This document shows positions 51,558 through 60,869 of a DNA stretch of 64,000 nucleotides, piece after piece. Position 1 is the first letter of the stretch. Each line of letters opens with the position of its first letter. Both the position numbers and the translations under genes were made by a program. This DNA comes from Bacteroidales bacterium UBA4360 (GTDB taxonomy: Bacteria; Bacteroidota; Bacteroidia; Bacteroidales; UBA932): assembly GCA_002393945.1 (NCBI GenBank), contig DGSO01000006.1, positions 9,035 through 73,034 on the forward strand, written 5' to 3'. The notes under the pieces were generated by a model, which made no database searches, was not told the DNA's origin, and worked only from the letters and a program-made list of their open reading frames with translations.

Positions 51558-54410
51558 ATGAAACTAAGAAATTTCTTTATTGCAGCAGTCGCTGGCCTGT
51601 TCGGTCTGGCTGCATGCGAAGGGTTGGAACAGGACCTTGGCGTTGCCAAGATTTCCATAGACCCTCTTGAACTTAAATTCCCCAAGGAAGAAAGCAGCCA
51701 GTCGATTAAACTGACAGCAACCCGTGACTGGAACGTAAATGCCAGCGCCCTTCCCGAGTGGATTGCTCTCAGCGCAACTGAGGGAAAGGCTTCTGTGAAC
51801 GAGCAGATCATTAGCGTAACGGTAGAGAAGAACGACGGCAATGACCGTGAGGCCGCCATCGTCATCACCGCCGGCATGGTAAGGGCAACCCTTACAGTCA
51901 AGCAGGCAGGTGCCAAGGGCGAAATCCAGAAGGGCTCAGGAACGCTTGAGGATCCTTATTCAGTAGCCGGAGTTATCGAGTATACCCAGTCCCTGGGTGC
52001 CGACGTACAGAGCACCGACAAGGTATACTTCAAGGGCATTGTCTCTGATGTCGCAACTACGTTCGAAGGCAGCGGCAACTATGGAAACGCCTCCTTCTAT
52101 ATCGTAGATTCCGAAGGCAGCACCGACAAGTTCTACGTATTCCAGACCTACTATCTTGGCAACCGCCAGTGGAAGAGCGGCGACACTGAGATCAAGGCTG
52201 GTGACGAGGTCATAGTTTATGGCCCTGTTGTGAATTACAAGGGCAACACCCCCGAAACCGTTGGCAAGGGCTCCAGCTTCATCTATAGCCTTAACGGTCA
52301 GACCGAAGGCGGCGTTGTGGATGAAGGCGAAGCAAAGGGCGACGGAACACTTGACAATCCTTTCAATCCCGCCGGAGCAGCCGCTTATGCCCAATCTCTT
52401 GGAGCCGATGTCCAGAGTGACAAGAGCGTTTACATCAAGGGTAAGATTTCCAAGGTTTCAACAACGTTCGAAGCCAGTGGCAACTATGGTAATGCAAACT
52501 TCTACATCGTAGATGCAACAGACGGCAAGGGCGAGTTCTATATCTTCCAGACCTACTATCTTGGCAACCGCAAGTGGGCTGCCGGCGATACTGACGTCAA
52601 GGAAGGTGATGAAGTCATCGTCTATGGTCCCGTAGTGAACTTCAGGGGCAATACTCCTGAAACCGTCGGCAAGGGCGCCAGCTATATCTACAGCCTCAAT
52701 GGCCAGACCGAAGGCAGCAATGAGCCCCAGCCTCCGGTAGACTACAACAATGCAGAGGCCAAAACAGTTGCAGACTTTATTGCCGCTGCCGACAAGAACA
52801 CATACTACAAGCTTACCGGAGAGGTTGGCGGTTCCATCAACACCCAGTACGGCAACTTTGACCTTACTGACGAAACAGGTACTATCTACGTCTATGGCAC
52901 AGATAACATCTCTGAATATGCTTCCAAGCTGAAGGCCGGTGCCAAGGTGACGCTTGCTGCGAAGTATGACTATTACGAGAAGAACCAGAAGCATGAAGCA
53001 GTTCACGCTTATATCCTGTCAATAGAGGAAGGTGAAACTCCTGATTATAACAATGCTCCTGCCAAAACAGTTGCAGACTTTATTGCAGCAGCAGACAAGA
53101 ATACATACTACAAGCTTACCGGAGAGGTTGGCGGTTCCATCAACACCCAGTACGGCAACTTTGACCTGACCGATGAGACCGGTACCATCTATGTATATGG
53201 CACTGATAACATCTCTGAATATGCTTCCAAGCTGAAGGCCGGTGCCAAGGTGACTCTTGCTGCGAAGTATGACTATTACGAGAAGAACCAGAAGCATGAG
53301 GCTGTTCACGCCTACATTCTCTCAATCGAAGGCGGAAGTGACCAACCTGGTCAGACAGAAGACTACTCCAATGCTCCCGCAAAGACTGTTGCCGAGTTTA
53401 TTGCAGCTGCAGACAAGGCTAATTATTACAAGCTTACGGGTGAGGTTGGTGGTTCTATTAACACCCAGTATGGAAACTTTGACCTGACCGATGAGACCGG
53501 TACCATCTATGTATATGGCACTGACAACATCTCTGAATATGCTTCCAAGCTGAAGGCCGGTGCCAAGGTGACTCTTGCTGCGAAGTATGACTATTACGAG
53601 AAGAACCAGAAGCATGAGGCTGTTCACGCCTACATTCTCTCAATCGAAGGCGGAAGTGACCAGCCCGGTCAGACAGATGATTACTCCAATGCTCCCGCAA
53701 AGACTGTTGCCGAGTTTATTGCAGCTGCAGACAAGGCTAATTATTACAAGCTTACGGGTGAGGTTGGTGGTTCTATTAACACCCAGTATGGAAACTTTGA
53801 CCTGACCGATGAGACCGGTACCATCTATGTATATGGCACTGACAACATCTCTGAGTATGCATCCAAGCTGAAGGCCGGTGCCAGGGTGATGCTTGCTGCG
53901 AAGTACGATTATTACGAAAAGAACCAGAAGCATGAGGCTGTTCATGCCTACATTCTCTCAATCGAAGGCGGAAGTGACCAGCAGCCCGATCCTACAACAG
54001 GTGATGACAGTGCTTACGCCAGCAATGTAACGTGGACATTGGGTTCTAATGCATATGACAACGTTAGTTCAACAGTGAATGGGGTTACCGGTGTCAAGAC
54101 TCTCAAACTTGGAACTAGCTCCAAGTTTGGTGATGCAACACTGAAGATTCCTGCTGGTGCAACCAAATTGACCTTCTACGCTATATCTTGGAACAATGCC
54201 GCTGTTGCGACACTTGTTTTCTCTGTTGATGGTGCTGAAATAGGAAAGGTTAATCCCGTTGCCAATTCCGGCCTCAAGGGAACTTCCACTTACGAGCTGA
54301 CAGTTACCGATAGTGACAAGTTTGAGATTGCCGTAACCGGCGGCACTGATGTCAAGGTCGAAACAACCGGCGGTTACAGAGCTGCTCTTTTTGCAGTTCA
54401 CGCCGAATAG
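51558..54410 (+). CDS. Surface lipoprotein with BACON and six OB-fold-like repeats
   Basis: The protein has 950 residues with lipobox C20 followed by acidic residues (CEGLEQD). BACON is at about 30-118 (ATRDWNVNASALPEWIALSA). Two related modules of about 130 residues follow, each with YxQSLGADVQS, FQTYYLGNR and GDEVIVYGPVVN. Four near-identical modules of about 101-106 residues come next, each with YYKLTGEVGGSINTQYGNF and ISEYASKLKAGA. The C-terminal 130-residue beta domain (TLKIPAGATKLTFYAISWNN) is distinct. The OB-like modules resemble those beside secreted nucleases (YhcR-type OB), so nucleic acid or oligosaccharide binding is plausible. It is followed by a terminator. Confidence 0.85.
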   Translation: MKLRNFFIAAVAGLFGLAACEGLEQDLGVAKISIDPLELKFPKEESSQSIKLTATRDWNVNASALPEWIALSATEGKASVNEQIISVTVEKNDGNDREAAIVITAGMVRATLTVKQAGAKGEIQKGSGTLEDPYSVAGVIEYTQSLGADVQSTDKVYFKGIVSDVATTFEGSGNYGNASFYIVDSEGSTDKFYVFQTYYLGNRQWKSGDTEIKAGDEVIVYGPVVNYKGNTPETVGKGSSFIYSLNGQTEGGVVDEGEAKGDGTLDNPFNPAGAAAYAQSLGADVQSDKSVYIKGKISKVSTTFEASGNYGNANFYIVDATDGKGEFYIFQTYYLGNRKWAAGDTDVKEGDEVIVYGPVVNFRGNTPETVGKGASYIYSLNGQTEGSNEPQPPVDYNNAEAKTVADFIAAADKNTYYKLTGEVGGSINTQYGNFDLTDETGTIYVYGTDNISEYASKLKAGAKVTLAAKYDYYEKNQKHEAVHAYILSIEEGETPDYNNAPAKTVADFIAAADKNTYYKLTGEVGGSINTQYGNFDLTDETGTIYVYGTDNISEYASKLKAGAKVTLAAKYDYYEKNQKHEAVHAYILSIEGGSDQPGQTEDYSNAPAKTVAEFIAAADKANYYKLTGEVGGSINTQYGNFDLTDETGTIYVYGTDNISEYASKLKAGAKVTLAAKYDYYEKNQKHEAVHAYILSIEGGSDQPGQTDDYSNAPAKTVAEFIAAADKANYYKLTGEVGGSINTQYGNFDLTDETGTIYVYGTDNISEYASKLKAGARVMLAAKYDYYEKNQKHEAVHAYILSIEGGSDQQPDPTTGDDSAYASNVTWTLGSNAYDNVSSTVNGVTGVKTLKLGTSSKFGDATLKIPAGATKLTFYAISWNNAAVATLVFSVDGAEIGKVNPVANSGLKGTSTYELTVTDSDKFEIAVTGGTDVKVETTGGYRAALFAVHAE
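52740..53980 (+). repeat. Four in-frame tandem repeats of about 303-318 bp
   Basis: Unit starts are at about 52740, 53043, 53361 and 53679. Units 3 and 4 are almost identical at the DNA level over 300 bp, including synonymous positions, while units 1 and 2 share other synonymous choices. This pattern points to recent duplication or gene conversion. All units stay in the frame of the lipoprotein gene. Confidence 0.9.
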
Positions 54411-54430
54411 TAGTTGTTTAAGTACCCCAC

Positions 54431-54463
54431 AAAGGGCGTCCGGGAGAACCCGGACACCCTTTT
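54431..54463 (+). terminator. Intrinsic terminator after the OB-repeat gene
   Basis: AAAGGGCGTCCGGG (54431-54444) pairs with CCCGGACACCCTTT (54449-54462) with one mismatch around AGAA, followed by TTTT-containing sequence. Transcription of the nuclease operon beyond 54483 may start here anew or by read-through; no clear -7 box is visible between. Confidence 0.75.
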
Positions 54464-54482
54464 GGGCTTAATCTGAGGCCCT

Positions 54483-55691
54483 ATGAAAAGACTCGTTCTC
54501 CCCATCCTTTCATTGCTCGCAGCACTGGCATTCCAGTCCTGCGAGGGGTTGCTTTCTGACACAGGCGAAGAAGGGACCATTTCCGTGACACCCCGAACCT
54601 ACAGCCTTTCCAGTGAGGCGGGTAAGATCTGGGTCGATGTCAAAGCCTCAGGAAAATGGACCCTGTCCATGGATTTCGGCACCGGTGCCGATGGCTGGGC
54701 TTCGCTCAGCGACGCCTCCGGCTCCGGCTCCAAGGGTGACGTGCGCCTCAGCTATGAGGCCAACGAAGGGGAATCCCGTTCCGTGAAACTGGTCCTTGTA
54801 AGCGGGTCCCAGACTGCTACTGCAACGGTAGAACAGGCAGGGGCATCCGGCAGTTCTTCAAGCGGCCAGTACGGCTACGACGTAGCCCCCGCCAATCTTG
54901 ACTGGCTGGAGCTCCCGGCAATGGTTCAGGGCGACGGCCGTGAACTCCTGATTCACGACATGAGCGGCGGCAAATATAGATATAAGGCCGTCAGTGGAGA
55001 GCGTAATTGGACGTGTTATTGGGATTATGATAATCGCCTGTCTATTTGGGTTGCATATCCTTTGAACAGTGGCTTAATTGGTTCGTATGTGGAACGATCT
55101 GAGGCCTGGTCCTATGACCCTGTTTTTGGTGACAACTATAGTGTTCAGCAGAATGTGTCTGGTGGTTATCTTGATGGTAATAATGGGTGGTATTCGCGTG
55201 GGCACCAAATAGCATCCGCCGACAGACTTGGCTCTTTTTCCCGTAATGCTACAACGTATTATGGTACAAATATGACTCCACAGGATAATTCTTTTAACGG
55301 TGGTATCTGGGCGACATTAGAGGGAAAGGTTAGAGATTTATCGAAAAAGTGCGATACTCTTTACGTTGTTACAGGCTGTTTGGTTGATGGCGCCAAGTAT
55401 TATGCCAAGGACCGCTCCGGAAACAAGATTACTGTCCCGACATATTACTATAAGGCACTTCTTGCCAGAGGAGCTTCTTCCATGTATGCTACTGACGGAT
55501 ATATGGCGGCGGGGTATATTCTGCCTCACGATTCCAGTATAGCCAAAGGCAAATATGCTGACTACGTGATGAGCATTGATGATTTGGAGCAAAAAACCGG
55601 GATAGACTTTTTCCCGAATCTGATAAAGCTTATTGGTCAGGAGAAAGCCAATAAAATAGAATCGGCGAAGCCCGCCTCATGGTGGCAATAA
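54483..55691 (+). CDS. BACON-domain lipoprotein with DNA/RNA non-specific endonuclease
   Basis: The protein has 402 residues: lipobox C20 with acidic residues after it (CEGLLSDTGEE), a BACON domain (about 30-118, SSEAGKIWVDVKASGKWTLS), a short linker, then an Endonuclease_NS domain. The active-site motif is SRGHQIASADR with H241, followed by NMTPQDNSFNGGIWATLE (metal Asn) and TLYVVTGCLVDG. It should cut DNA and RNA outside the cell or at the surface. From about 55000 to 55600 the codons are more A/T-rich than in the neighbours, hinting that the nuclease part has a different origin from the BACON part. Confidence 0.88.
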   Translation: MKRLVLPILSLLAALAFQSCEGLLSDTGEEGTISVTPRTYSLSSEAGKIWVDVKASGKWTLSMDFGTGADGWASLSDASGSGSKGDVRLSYEANEGESRSVKLVLVSGSQTATATVEQAGASGSSSSGQYGYDVAPANLDWLELPAMVQGDGRELLIHDMSGGKYRYKAVSGERNWTCYWDYDNRLSIWVAYPLNSGLIGSYVERSEAWSYDPVFGDNYSVQQNVSGGYLDGNNGWYSRGHQIASADRLGSFSRNATTYYGTNMTPQDNSFNGGIWATLEGKVRDLSKKCDTLYVVTGCLVDGAKYYAKDRSGNKITVPTYYYKALLARGASSMYATDGYMAAGYILPHDSSIAKGKYADYVMSIDDLEQKTGIDFFPNLIKLIGQEKANKIESAKPASWWQ

Positions 55692-55729
55692 GCTTTCTTG
55701 TGGAAATAAAAAGAAACAATCACATAACA

Positions 55730-56809
55730 ATGAAACGTAAAACTACACTTCTTGCAACCCTTCTGGCTATTCTGGTCGCCGTTCCCGCATTGGCCGGCCC
55801 CAAGAACCGCAGTCACGTGATAGGTTTCTACAATCTTGAGAACCTGTTCGACACCTATCATGACGAGGGCAAAAATGACTACGAGTATCTCCCGGACGGA
55901 GCAAACGAGTGGACGGAAGCCAAGTATCAGAAGAAGCTCCAGAACATGGCCCGTGTCATTGCCGAAATGAAAAAGGACAATGGCGTATGGCATACTGTCC
56001 TTGGCGTTTCCGAGATTGAGAACCGCCACGTCCTGGAAGACCTGGTAAACGAACCGGCAATTGCCGAGGCCAACTTCCAGATTGTCCACTACGACGGTCC
56101 TGACCGCCGTGGCGTAGACGTGGGCCTTCTCTATGATCCCAAGAAGATGACTCTGGTGGAAAGCGAATCCATCCCCTTCACCTTCGAGGGCTCCAGCATA
56201 AAGTTCGAAATGAACAAGGAGGAGCAGGCCAACTTCCGTACCCGTGACATCCTCATGGTGCACGGAATCATCGACGGGGAGCACTTCGCCTTCTACGTAT
56301 GCCATCTGCCTTCCCGTCTTGGCGGCAAGGGTGTAGATACACGTGCACGTGGCGGTGAAATCGCTTACCAGCACTCCATGAAGATGATGAAGAAGTATCC
56401 CGGCATCAAGTGCGTCATCATGGGCGACATGAACGACAATCCCTTTGACGATTCCATGGCAAAATACATGCGCGGGCGCAAGAATATCAATGACGTTAAG
56501 GAGGCCGATTACTTTTCGCCTTTCTGGAGCATGCTGGATGCCGGTTTCAGCTCCCTGTATTACAGGGGAGAGGGCAACATCTATGACTGCATCCTCTGCA
56601 ACTACAACCTGGCACACGCGCAGAAGGGAACCTTCCAGATCCAGCCCATCGTGAAGAAGAAATTCTACGGCAGGATATTCTCCAAGCCCTTCATGACCAA
56701 CCAGAGCGGCCAGTACAAGGGCACACCGTTCCGCACCTTCTCCAACGGCGCTTTCGTGGGAGGCTATTCCGACCACTATCCCACATATATCATCATCAAG
56801 AAGAAATAA
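55730..56809 (+). CDS. Secreted endonuclease/exonuclease/phosphatase family protein
   Basis: The protein has 359 residues from the ATG at 55730, which gives a signal peptide (MKRKTTLLATLLAILVAVPALA). The EEP catalytic residues are all visible: Asn in IGFYNLENLFDT, Glu in LGVSEIENRHVL, RRGVDVGLLYDP, Asp and Asn in IMGDMNDNP and the final His in GYSDHYPTY. A phosphodiesterase or nuclease role in the periplasm or at the surface is likely. It follows the NS nuclease by 38 bp and precedes the TonB receptor by 6 bp. Confidence 0.92.
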   Translation: MKRKTTLLATLLAILVAVPALAGPKNRSHVIGFYNLENLFDTYHDEGKNDYEYLPDGANEWTEAKYQKKLQNMARVIAEMKKDNGVWHTVLGVSEIENRHVLEDLVNEPAIAEANFQIVHYDGPDRRGVDVGLLYDPKKMTLVESESIPFTFEGSSIKFEMNKEEQANFRTRDILMVHGIIDGEHFAFYVCHLPSRLGGKGVDTRARGGEIAYQHSMKMMKKYPGIKCVIMGDMNDNPFDDSMAKYMRGRKNINDVKEADYFSPFWSMLDAGFSSLYYRGEGNIYDCILCNYNLAHAQKGTFQIQPIVKKKFYGRIFSKPFMTNQSGQYKGTPFRTFSNGAFVGGYSDHYPTYIIIKKK

Positions 56810-56815
56810 CACACT

Positions 56816-59713
56816 ATGGCAAAAAAACTCATACTTGCACTGGCGGCAATCCTCGCATCGGCAGTAGCGTTTGCCCAGACGGGCGGCGTGAAGGGTACGG
56901 TGATAGACCGTGATGGACGTCAGCCCGTGGAAGGTGCACGCCTGGTGCTTCTCCAGGGGGCCGAAAGGCTTGCCGAAGTTTCCACGGCCCAGGACGGTAC
57001 GTTCATGATTCCCAACCTGAAGGACGGTATGTATGTCATCCTCATCCAGGCCCCGGACTATCTGGAGACCCAGGTTCAGGTTACCGTGAACGACGGCTAC
57101 GTGAAGAACATGTTCAATCTCTCCATTTCCGGAATAAAGAAGGTGACGGAACTGGACGACGATTCATTCGCAGCCTTCGACATGGACGACAGCGGTTACA
57201 ATGACAACCCTACCATCCTGTTCGGCTCCAATGACGTGTTCAACAACATAGCGGGCTATAACTTCTCTGCCGTGCGTTTCCGCGCCCGCGGTTACAGCTC
57301 CGAGAGCCAGGATGTCTATCTTGCCGGCGTAAAGCTCAATGACGCCATCACCGGTTACGGCCCCTTCTCCCTGTGGAGCGGACTTAACGAGGCCATGCGT
57401 ACCAAAGAGACCGTAAACGGCTCCGAGGTGTCAGAATACGGCTTCGGCGGCTATAACGGAGTGACCAATATCTTCGGCAATGCACTTAACGTGCGCAAGG
57501 GCCTCCGCGGCAGCGTCCTCACCAACAGCACGCTGTACAGGCTCCGTCTCATGGCATCCTATGCCACCGGAATGATGGACAACGGCTGGGCCTTCGCTGC
57601 AAACGTAAGCGCCAGGCTGGGCGGCAACGACTGGATTGACGGTGTATACTATAAGTCTCTTGCCTATTATTTCGCAGCGGACAAGGCAATCAACGACGCC
57701 AACACGCTCAGTTTCGTCTTCTTCGCAACCCCGGGCGAGCGCGGTGCACAGAATGCATCCACCCAGGAGGTGTACGACCTCATGAAGGATAACATGTACA
57801 ACTCCAACTGGGGCTACCAGAACGGAAAGGTGCGCAATTCACGTGTGCGCAAGACCAACGAGCCCATTGCCTTCGTGAAGTGGAATTACGCCCCTTCAGA
57901 CAAGTTCGAGGCCAATGCCACGGTCCTGTACCGTTTCGGTACCAACGGCTATACCGCCCTGGATTGGTATGATGCCCAGGACCCCCGTCCCGACTATTAC
58001 CGCAACCTCCCTTCCTATTTCATGGATTCCAATCCCGACTTGAACCGCTACAACCCCATGAAGTATGGCTGGGCGCAGGAAGTATGGACACATTCCAAAC
58101 TTTATCCCGAACTCACACATGTGAACTGGGACCGTCTGTACAGAGTGAACGAGCTTCAGGGCGGCCGCTCCAAGTACATCCAGGAGCAGCGCCACGTAGA
58201 CCAGCAGGACCTTAACTTCGCAGCTTCGTTCAAGTACCGCCCCTCCGACCATGACCTTGTAACCGGCGGCCTCAGCGCACGCATCAACCGCACGGAGTAT
58301 TACAAGAAGGTTGCCGACCTTCTCGGCGGCGATTATTTCCTGGATATCGACAACTTTGCCGAAAGGGACTTCGCAGCAACTCCTTACAAGCTCCAGAACG
58401 ACCTTGACTACTATATGGCCAATGGCGAGGCACGCACCCTTAAGGTGGGAGACAAGTATGGTTACGACTATCTTGCCCAGGTAAGGAACTACGAAGCCTG
58501 GATCAACGACCGTTATACCCTTGGAGACCTTGAACTGAACATCGGCGGACGCATAGGTTTCAACTCCTTCTGGAGGGAGGGCCTTCTGAGGAAGGGTCTC
58601 TTCCCCGGAGTCGACGAAAACGGCAACAAGCTCGTTGTGGACGGAGTCGCAATCGAGCCCACCTATGAATCCGACGGCGAAACCGTCACTACTTCCTATG
58701 GCAAATCCAAGGTGAGCAGCTTTCTCACCTATGCCGTGAAAGCCGGAGCCAACTACATTCTCAGCGGTAGTTCCAGGGTTTACGCCAATGTGGGTTATTT
58801 TGCCGATGCCCCCAAGTTCAACCAGGCCTTCCTGAGCCCCCGCACACGCAACTCTCTCATGGATGGTCTCACCACCGCAAAGACCTTCTCTTCCGATGTG
58901 AACTACCAGTACAGCGCAAACGGCATCAACTTCCGCGGTACACTGTACTATACCACCATCAAGGACCAGAGCAAGGTGATGAGCGCATTCGATGACCTCC
59001 AGAACGCTTTCTCCAACTTTGCCATCACCGGCATAAACCAGAGGAACATGGGTCTGGAACTGGGCTTCAAGATGCCTACATACATCATCCCCAACCTCTC
59101 TCTCCAGGGTGTCGTTGCACTGGGTGAATATGTATATACCTCCACTCCCAGGATGACTCAGACCGTGGATAACAGTTCCGAGATTGTAATGAACAATGTA
59201 CCCGTAGCATACTGGAAGCAGACAGAGTATACCAATGCCGACGGCAAGCAGGTGAAGCAGAAGCACTACATTCCTTCCACTCCTCAGACAGCAGTGTCCC
59301 TTGGCCTTGCATACAACTACAACTACTGGTTCATTGACGGAGACGTCGAGTTCTTTGACAGGGCATACCTTGACATGAATCCTCTCTACCGTACAGACTA
59401 TGCGGTTGCAGGTCTTGACAACACCATTACCGACACCGAAGTCCAGTACATGACCACCCAGGAGAAGTTTGCACCGGCCTTCCTGGTGAACGTCTCCATC
59501 GGCAAATCCTGGTACATCCAGCGCAAGTACCAGCTTGGTTTCTCCCTCAACGCCAAGAACCTTCTGAACAACAAAAAGGTAAAGACCGGCGGCTACGAAC
59601 AGACCCGTATCGTAGACAACACCGTGAACGCAGAGCGCTTCTACCGCTTTGATTCCAAGTACTTCTATATGGCAGGTACCAACTATATGCTTAACATTTA
59701 CTTCAGATTCTAA
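56816..59713 (+). CDS. TonB-dependent receptor with carboxypeptidase-like N-terminal domain
   Basis: The protein has 965 residues with a signal peptide (to about residue 20, AVAFAQ). A carboxypeptidase-regulatory-like domain (GTVIDRDGRQPVEGARLVLL) is followed by a plug (AVRFRARGYSSESQDVYLAG) and a beta barrel ending NYMLNIYFRF with a terminal Phe. It differs from the Oar-like receptor at 42596. No SusD follows; a DUF5689 lipoprotein does (5 bp gap). It is expected to import a ligand produced by the two nucleases upstream (inference). Confidence 0.9.
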   Translation: MAKKLILALAAILASAVAFAQTGGVKGTVIDRDGRQPVEGARLVLLQGAERLAEVSTAQDGTFMIPNLKDGMYVILIQAPDYLETQVQVTVNDGYVKNMFNLSISGIKKVTELDDDSFAAFDMDDSGYNDNPTILFGSNDVFNNIAGYNFSAVRFRARGYSSESQDVYLAGVKLNDAITGYGPFSLWSGLNEAMRTKETVNGSEVSEYGFGGYNGVTNIFGNALNVRKGLRGSVLTNSTLYRLRLMASYATGMMDNGWAFAANVSARLGGNDWIDGVYYKSLAYYFAADKAINDANTLSFVFFATPGERGAQNASTQEVYDLMKDNMYNSNWGYQNGKVRNSRVRKTNEPIAFVKWNYAPSDKFEANATVLYRFGTNGYTALDWYDAQDPRPDYYRNLPSYFMDSNPDLNRYNPMKYGWAQEVWTHSKLYPELTHVNWDRLYRVNELQGGRSKYIQEQRHVDQQDLNFAASFKYRPSDHDLVTGGLSARINRTEYYKKVADLLGGDYFLDIDNFAERDFAATPYKLQNDLDYYMANGEARTLKVGDKYGYDYLAQVRNYEAWINDRYTLGDLELNIGGRIGFNSFWREGLLRKGLFPGVDENGNKLVVDGVAIEPTYESDGETVTTSYGKSKVSSFLTYAVKAGANYILSGSSRVYANVGYFADAPKFNQAFLSPRTRNSLMDGLTTAKTFSSDVNYQYSANGINFRGTLYYTTIKDQSKVMSAFDDLQNAFSNFAITGINQRNMGLELGFKMPTYIIPNLSLQGVVALGEYVYTSTPRMTQTVDNSSEIVMNNVPVAYWKQTEYTNADGKQVKQKHYIPSTPQTAVSLGLAYNYNYWFIDGDVEFFDRAYLDMNPLYRTDYAVAGLDNTITDTEVQYMTTQEKFAPAFLVNVSIGKSWYIQRKYQLGFSLNAKNLLNNKKVKTGGYEQTRIVDNTVNAERFYRFDSKYFYMAGTNYMLNIYFRF

Positions 59714-59718
59714 GAGCC

Positions 59719-60867
59719 ATGAAAAAGACAGTTATCGCTATATTGGCGCTTGCAGCGCTTGTTTCCTGCCAGAGTCTGAAAGAAGAATGGCAGCCCGTCC
59801 TTTCTCCGGCGACAAAGCCCGACAGCTTTGTCCCTTACACCCCCGAGACCCTTCCTAATTTTCCGGGAGCTTTCACCTCCATCGAAAACCTCAAGGCCAT
59901 GTACAAGAGCGGTCAGCCCAAGGAAGTGACCGGAAATACCTGGATCAAGGGACAGGTCACCACTACTGACAAAACCGGCAACATCTACAGGGAAATCTAT
60001 ATCCAGGACGAAACCGGCGGCATCGACCTCAAGCTTGGAAAGTCTTCGCTTTACAGCGAATACGCCCTTGGCCAGACCCTCTATGTGTACTGCGACGGTC
60101 TCACCCTGGGCGCATACAACGGCATGCCCCAGCTTGGCTGGGAGGCCGACCAGACCTCTACCAACGAGTACGAGACCTCGTACATTGACCTTCAGGCCAT
60201 CATCGACCAGCATGTCTTCAAGGGTCCTTACGGAGATCCCGTGGAACCGGAACTCATTTCGGAAGCAGAGCTCAAGGCTTCCATTTCTGCAGGCTTTACA
60301 GGAGAGCTCTGGGGCAAGCTTGTCACCGTCAAGGGTGCCAAGTACGGCAACCAGATTTTCGCCCTCTTCTATCCCAACCCCAGCCTTCCCCACAAGAGCG
60401 GAAATCCCGAAAACCGTGTCTTCCTCTCCGACAACGGCACCTGGGGCGTGAACACATGGTCCTGCTCCAAGGCCGGATATATCTCATATCTGGAAAAAAG
60501 CGTATGGGACAGTGCCGAGGTGGGCAGCGGAGCCACCCGCTACGGCCGCATCGACACCGTCACTCCAACGAGTGCTGGCCTCACAGGAAAAACACTTGAC
60601 AGTTTCCACCCCTATGAGGACGCAACCTACAAGGAAATCATGATTAAGAATGCCTCTGCAAACTATATTTCGCATTACTTCAAGTTCGGCTCAACCGACA
60701 TCCAGGTGCGAACCAGCGGTTATGCAAAGTTTGCCGATGTAGAGCTTGACCCCCAGCTCATCAGCGGGGCCAAGACCGCAGACATCACGGGTATCCTTAC
60801 TATCTACAGCGGCTCAGCCCAGTTCACCCTTGTGGATGAACCGTCGGTATCAGTGAAACTCAATTAA
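59719..60867 (+). CDS. DUF5689 domain lipoprotein
   Basis: The protein has 382 residues with lipobox C17 (LAALVSC). Residues about 55-230 form a DUF5689 OB-fold-like domain (GNTWIKGQVTTTDKTGNIYR, then IYIQDETGGIDLKLGKSSLY and ALGQTLYVYCDGLTLG). The remainder is a second beta-rich region (GELWGKLVTVKGAKYGNQIF) ending in an OB-like strand pattern. DUF5689 proteins are typical partners of this kind of TonB receptor and nuclease. Likely surface ligand binding. Confidence 0.88.
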   Translation: MKKTVIAILALAALVSCQSLKEEWQPVLSPATKPDSFVPYTPETLPNFPGAFTSIENLKAMYKSGQPKEVTGNTWIKGQVTTTDKTGNIYREIYIQDETGGIDLKLGKSSLYSEYALGQTLYVYCDGLTLGAYNGMPQLGWEADQTSTNEYETSYIDLQAIIDQHVFKGPYGDPVEPELISEAELKASISAGFTGELWGKLVTVKGAKYGNQIFALFYPNPSLPHKSGNPENRVFLSDNGTWGVNTWSCSKAGYISYLEKSVWDSAEVGSGATRYGRIDTVTPTSAGLTGKTLDSFHPYEDATYKEIMIKNASANYISHYFKFGSTDIQVRTSGYAKFADVELDPQLISGAKTADITGILTIYSGSAQFTLVDEPSVSVKLN

Positions 60868-60869
60868 TT

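Noticed and set aside
52740..53980. Possible CRISPR-like or non-coding repeat array
   Set aside because: Units are about 300 bp, contiguous and keep one reading frame with domain-like content, so they are protein repeats.
57896..59266. 456-codon open frame on the minus strand opposite the TonB receptor
   Set aside because: Antisense shadow of an intact receptor gene.
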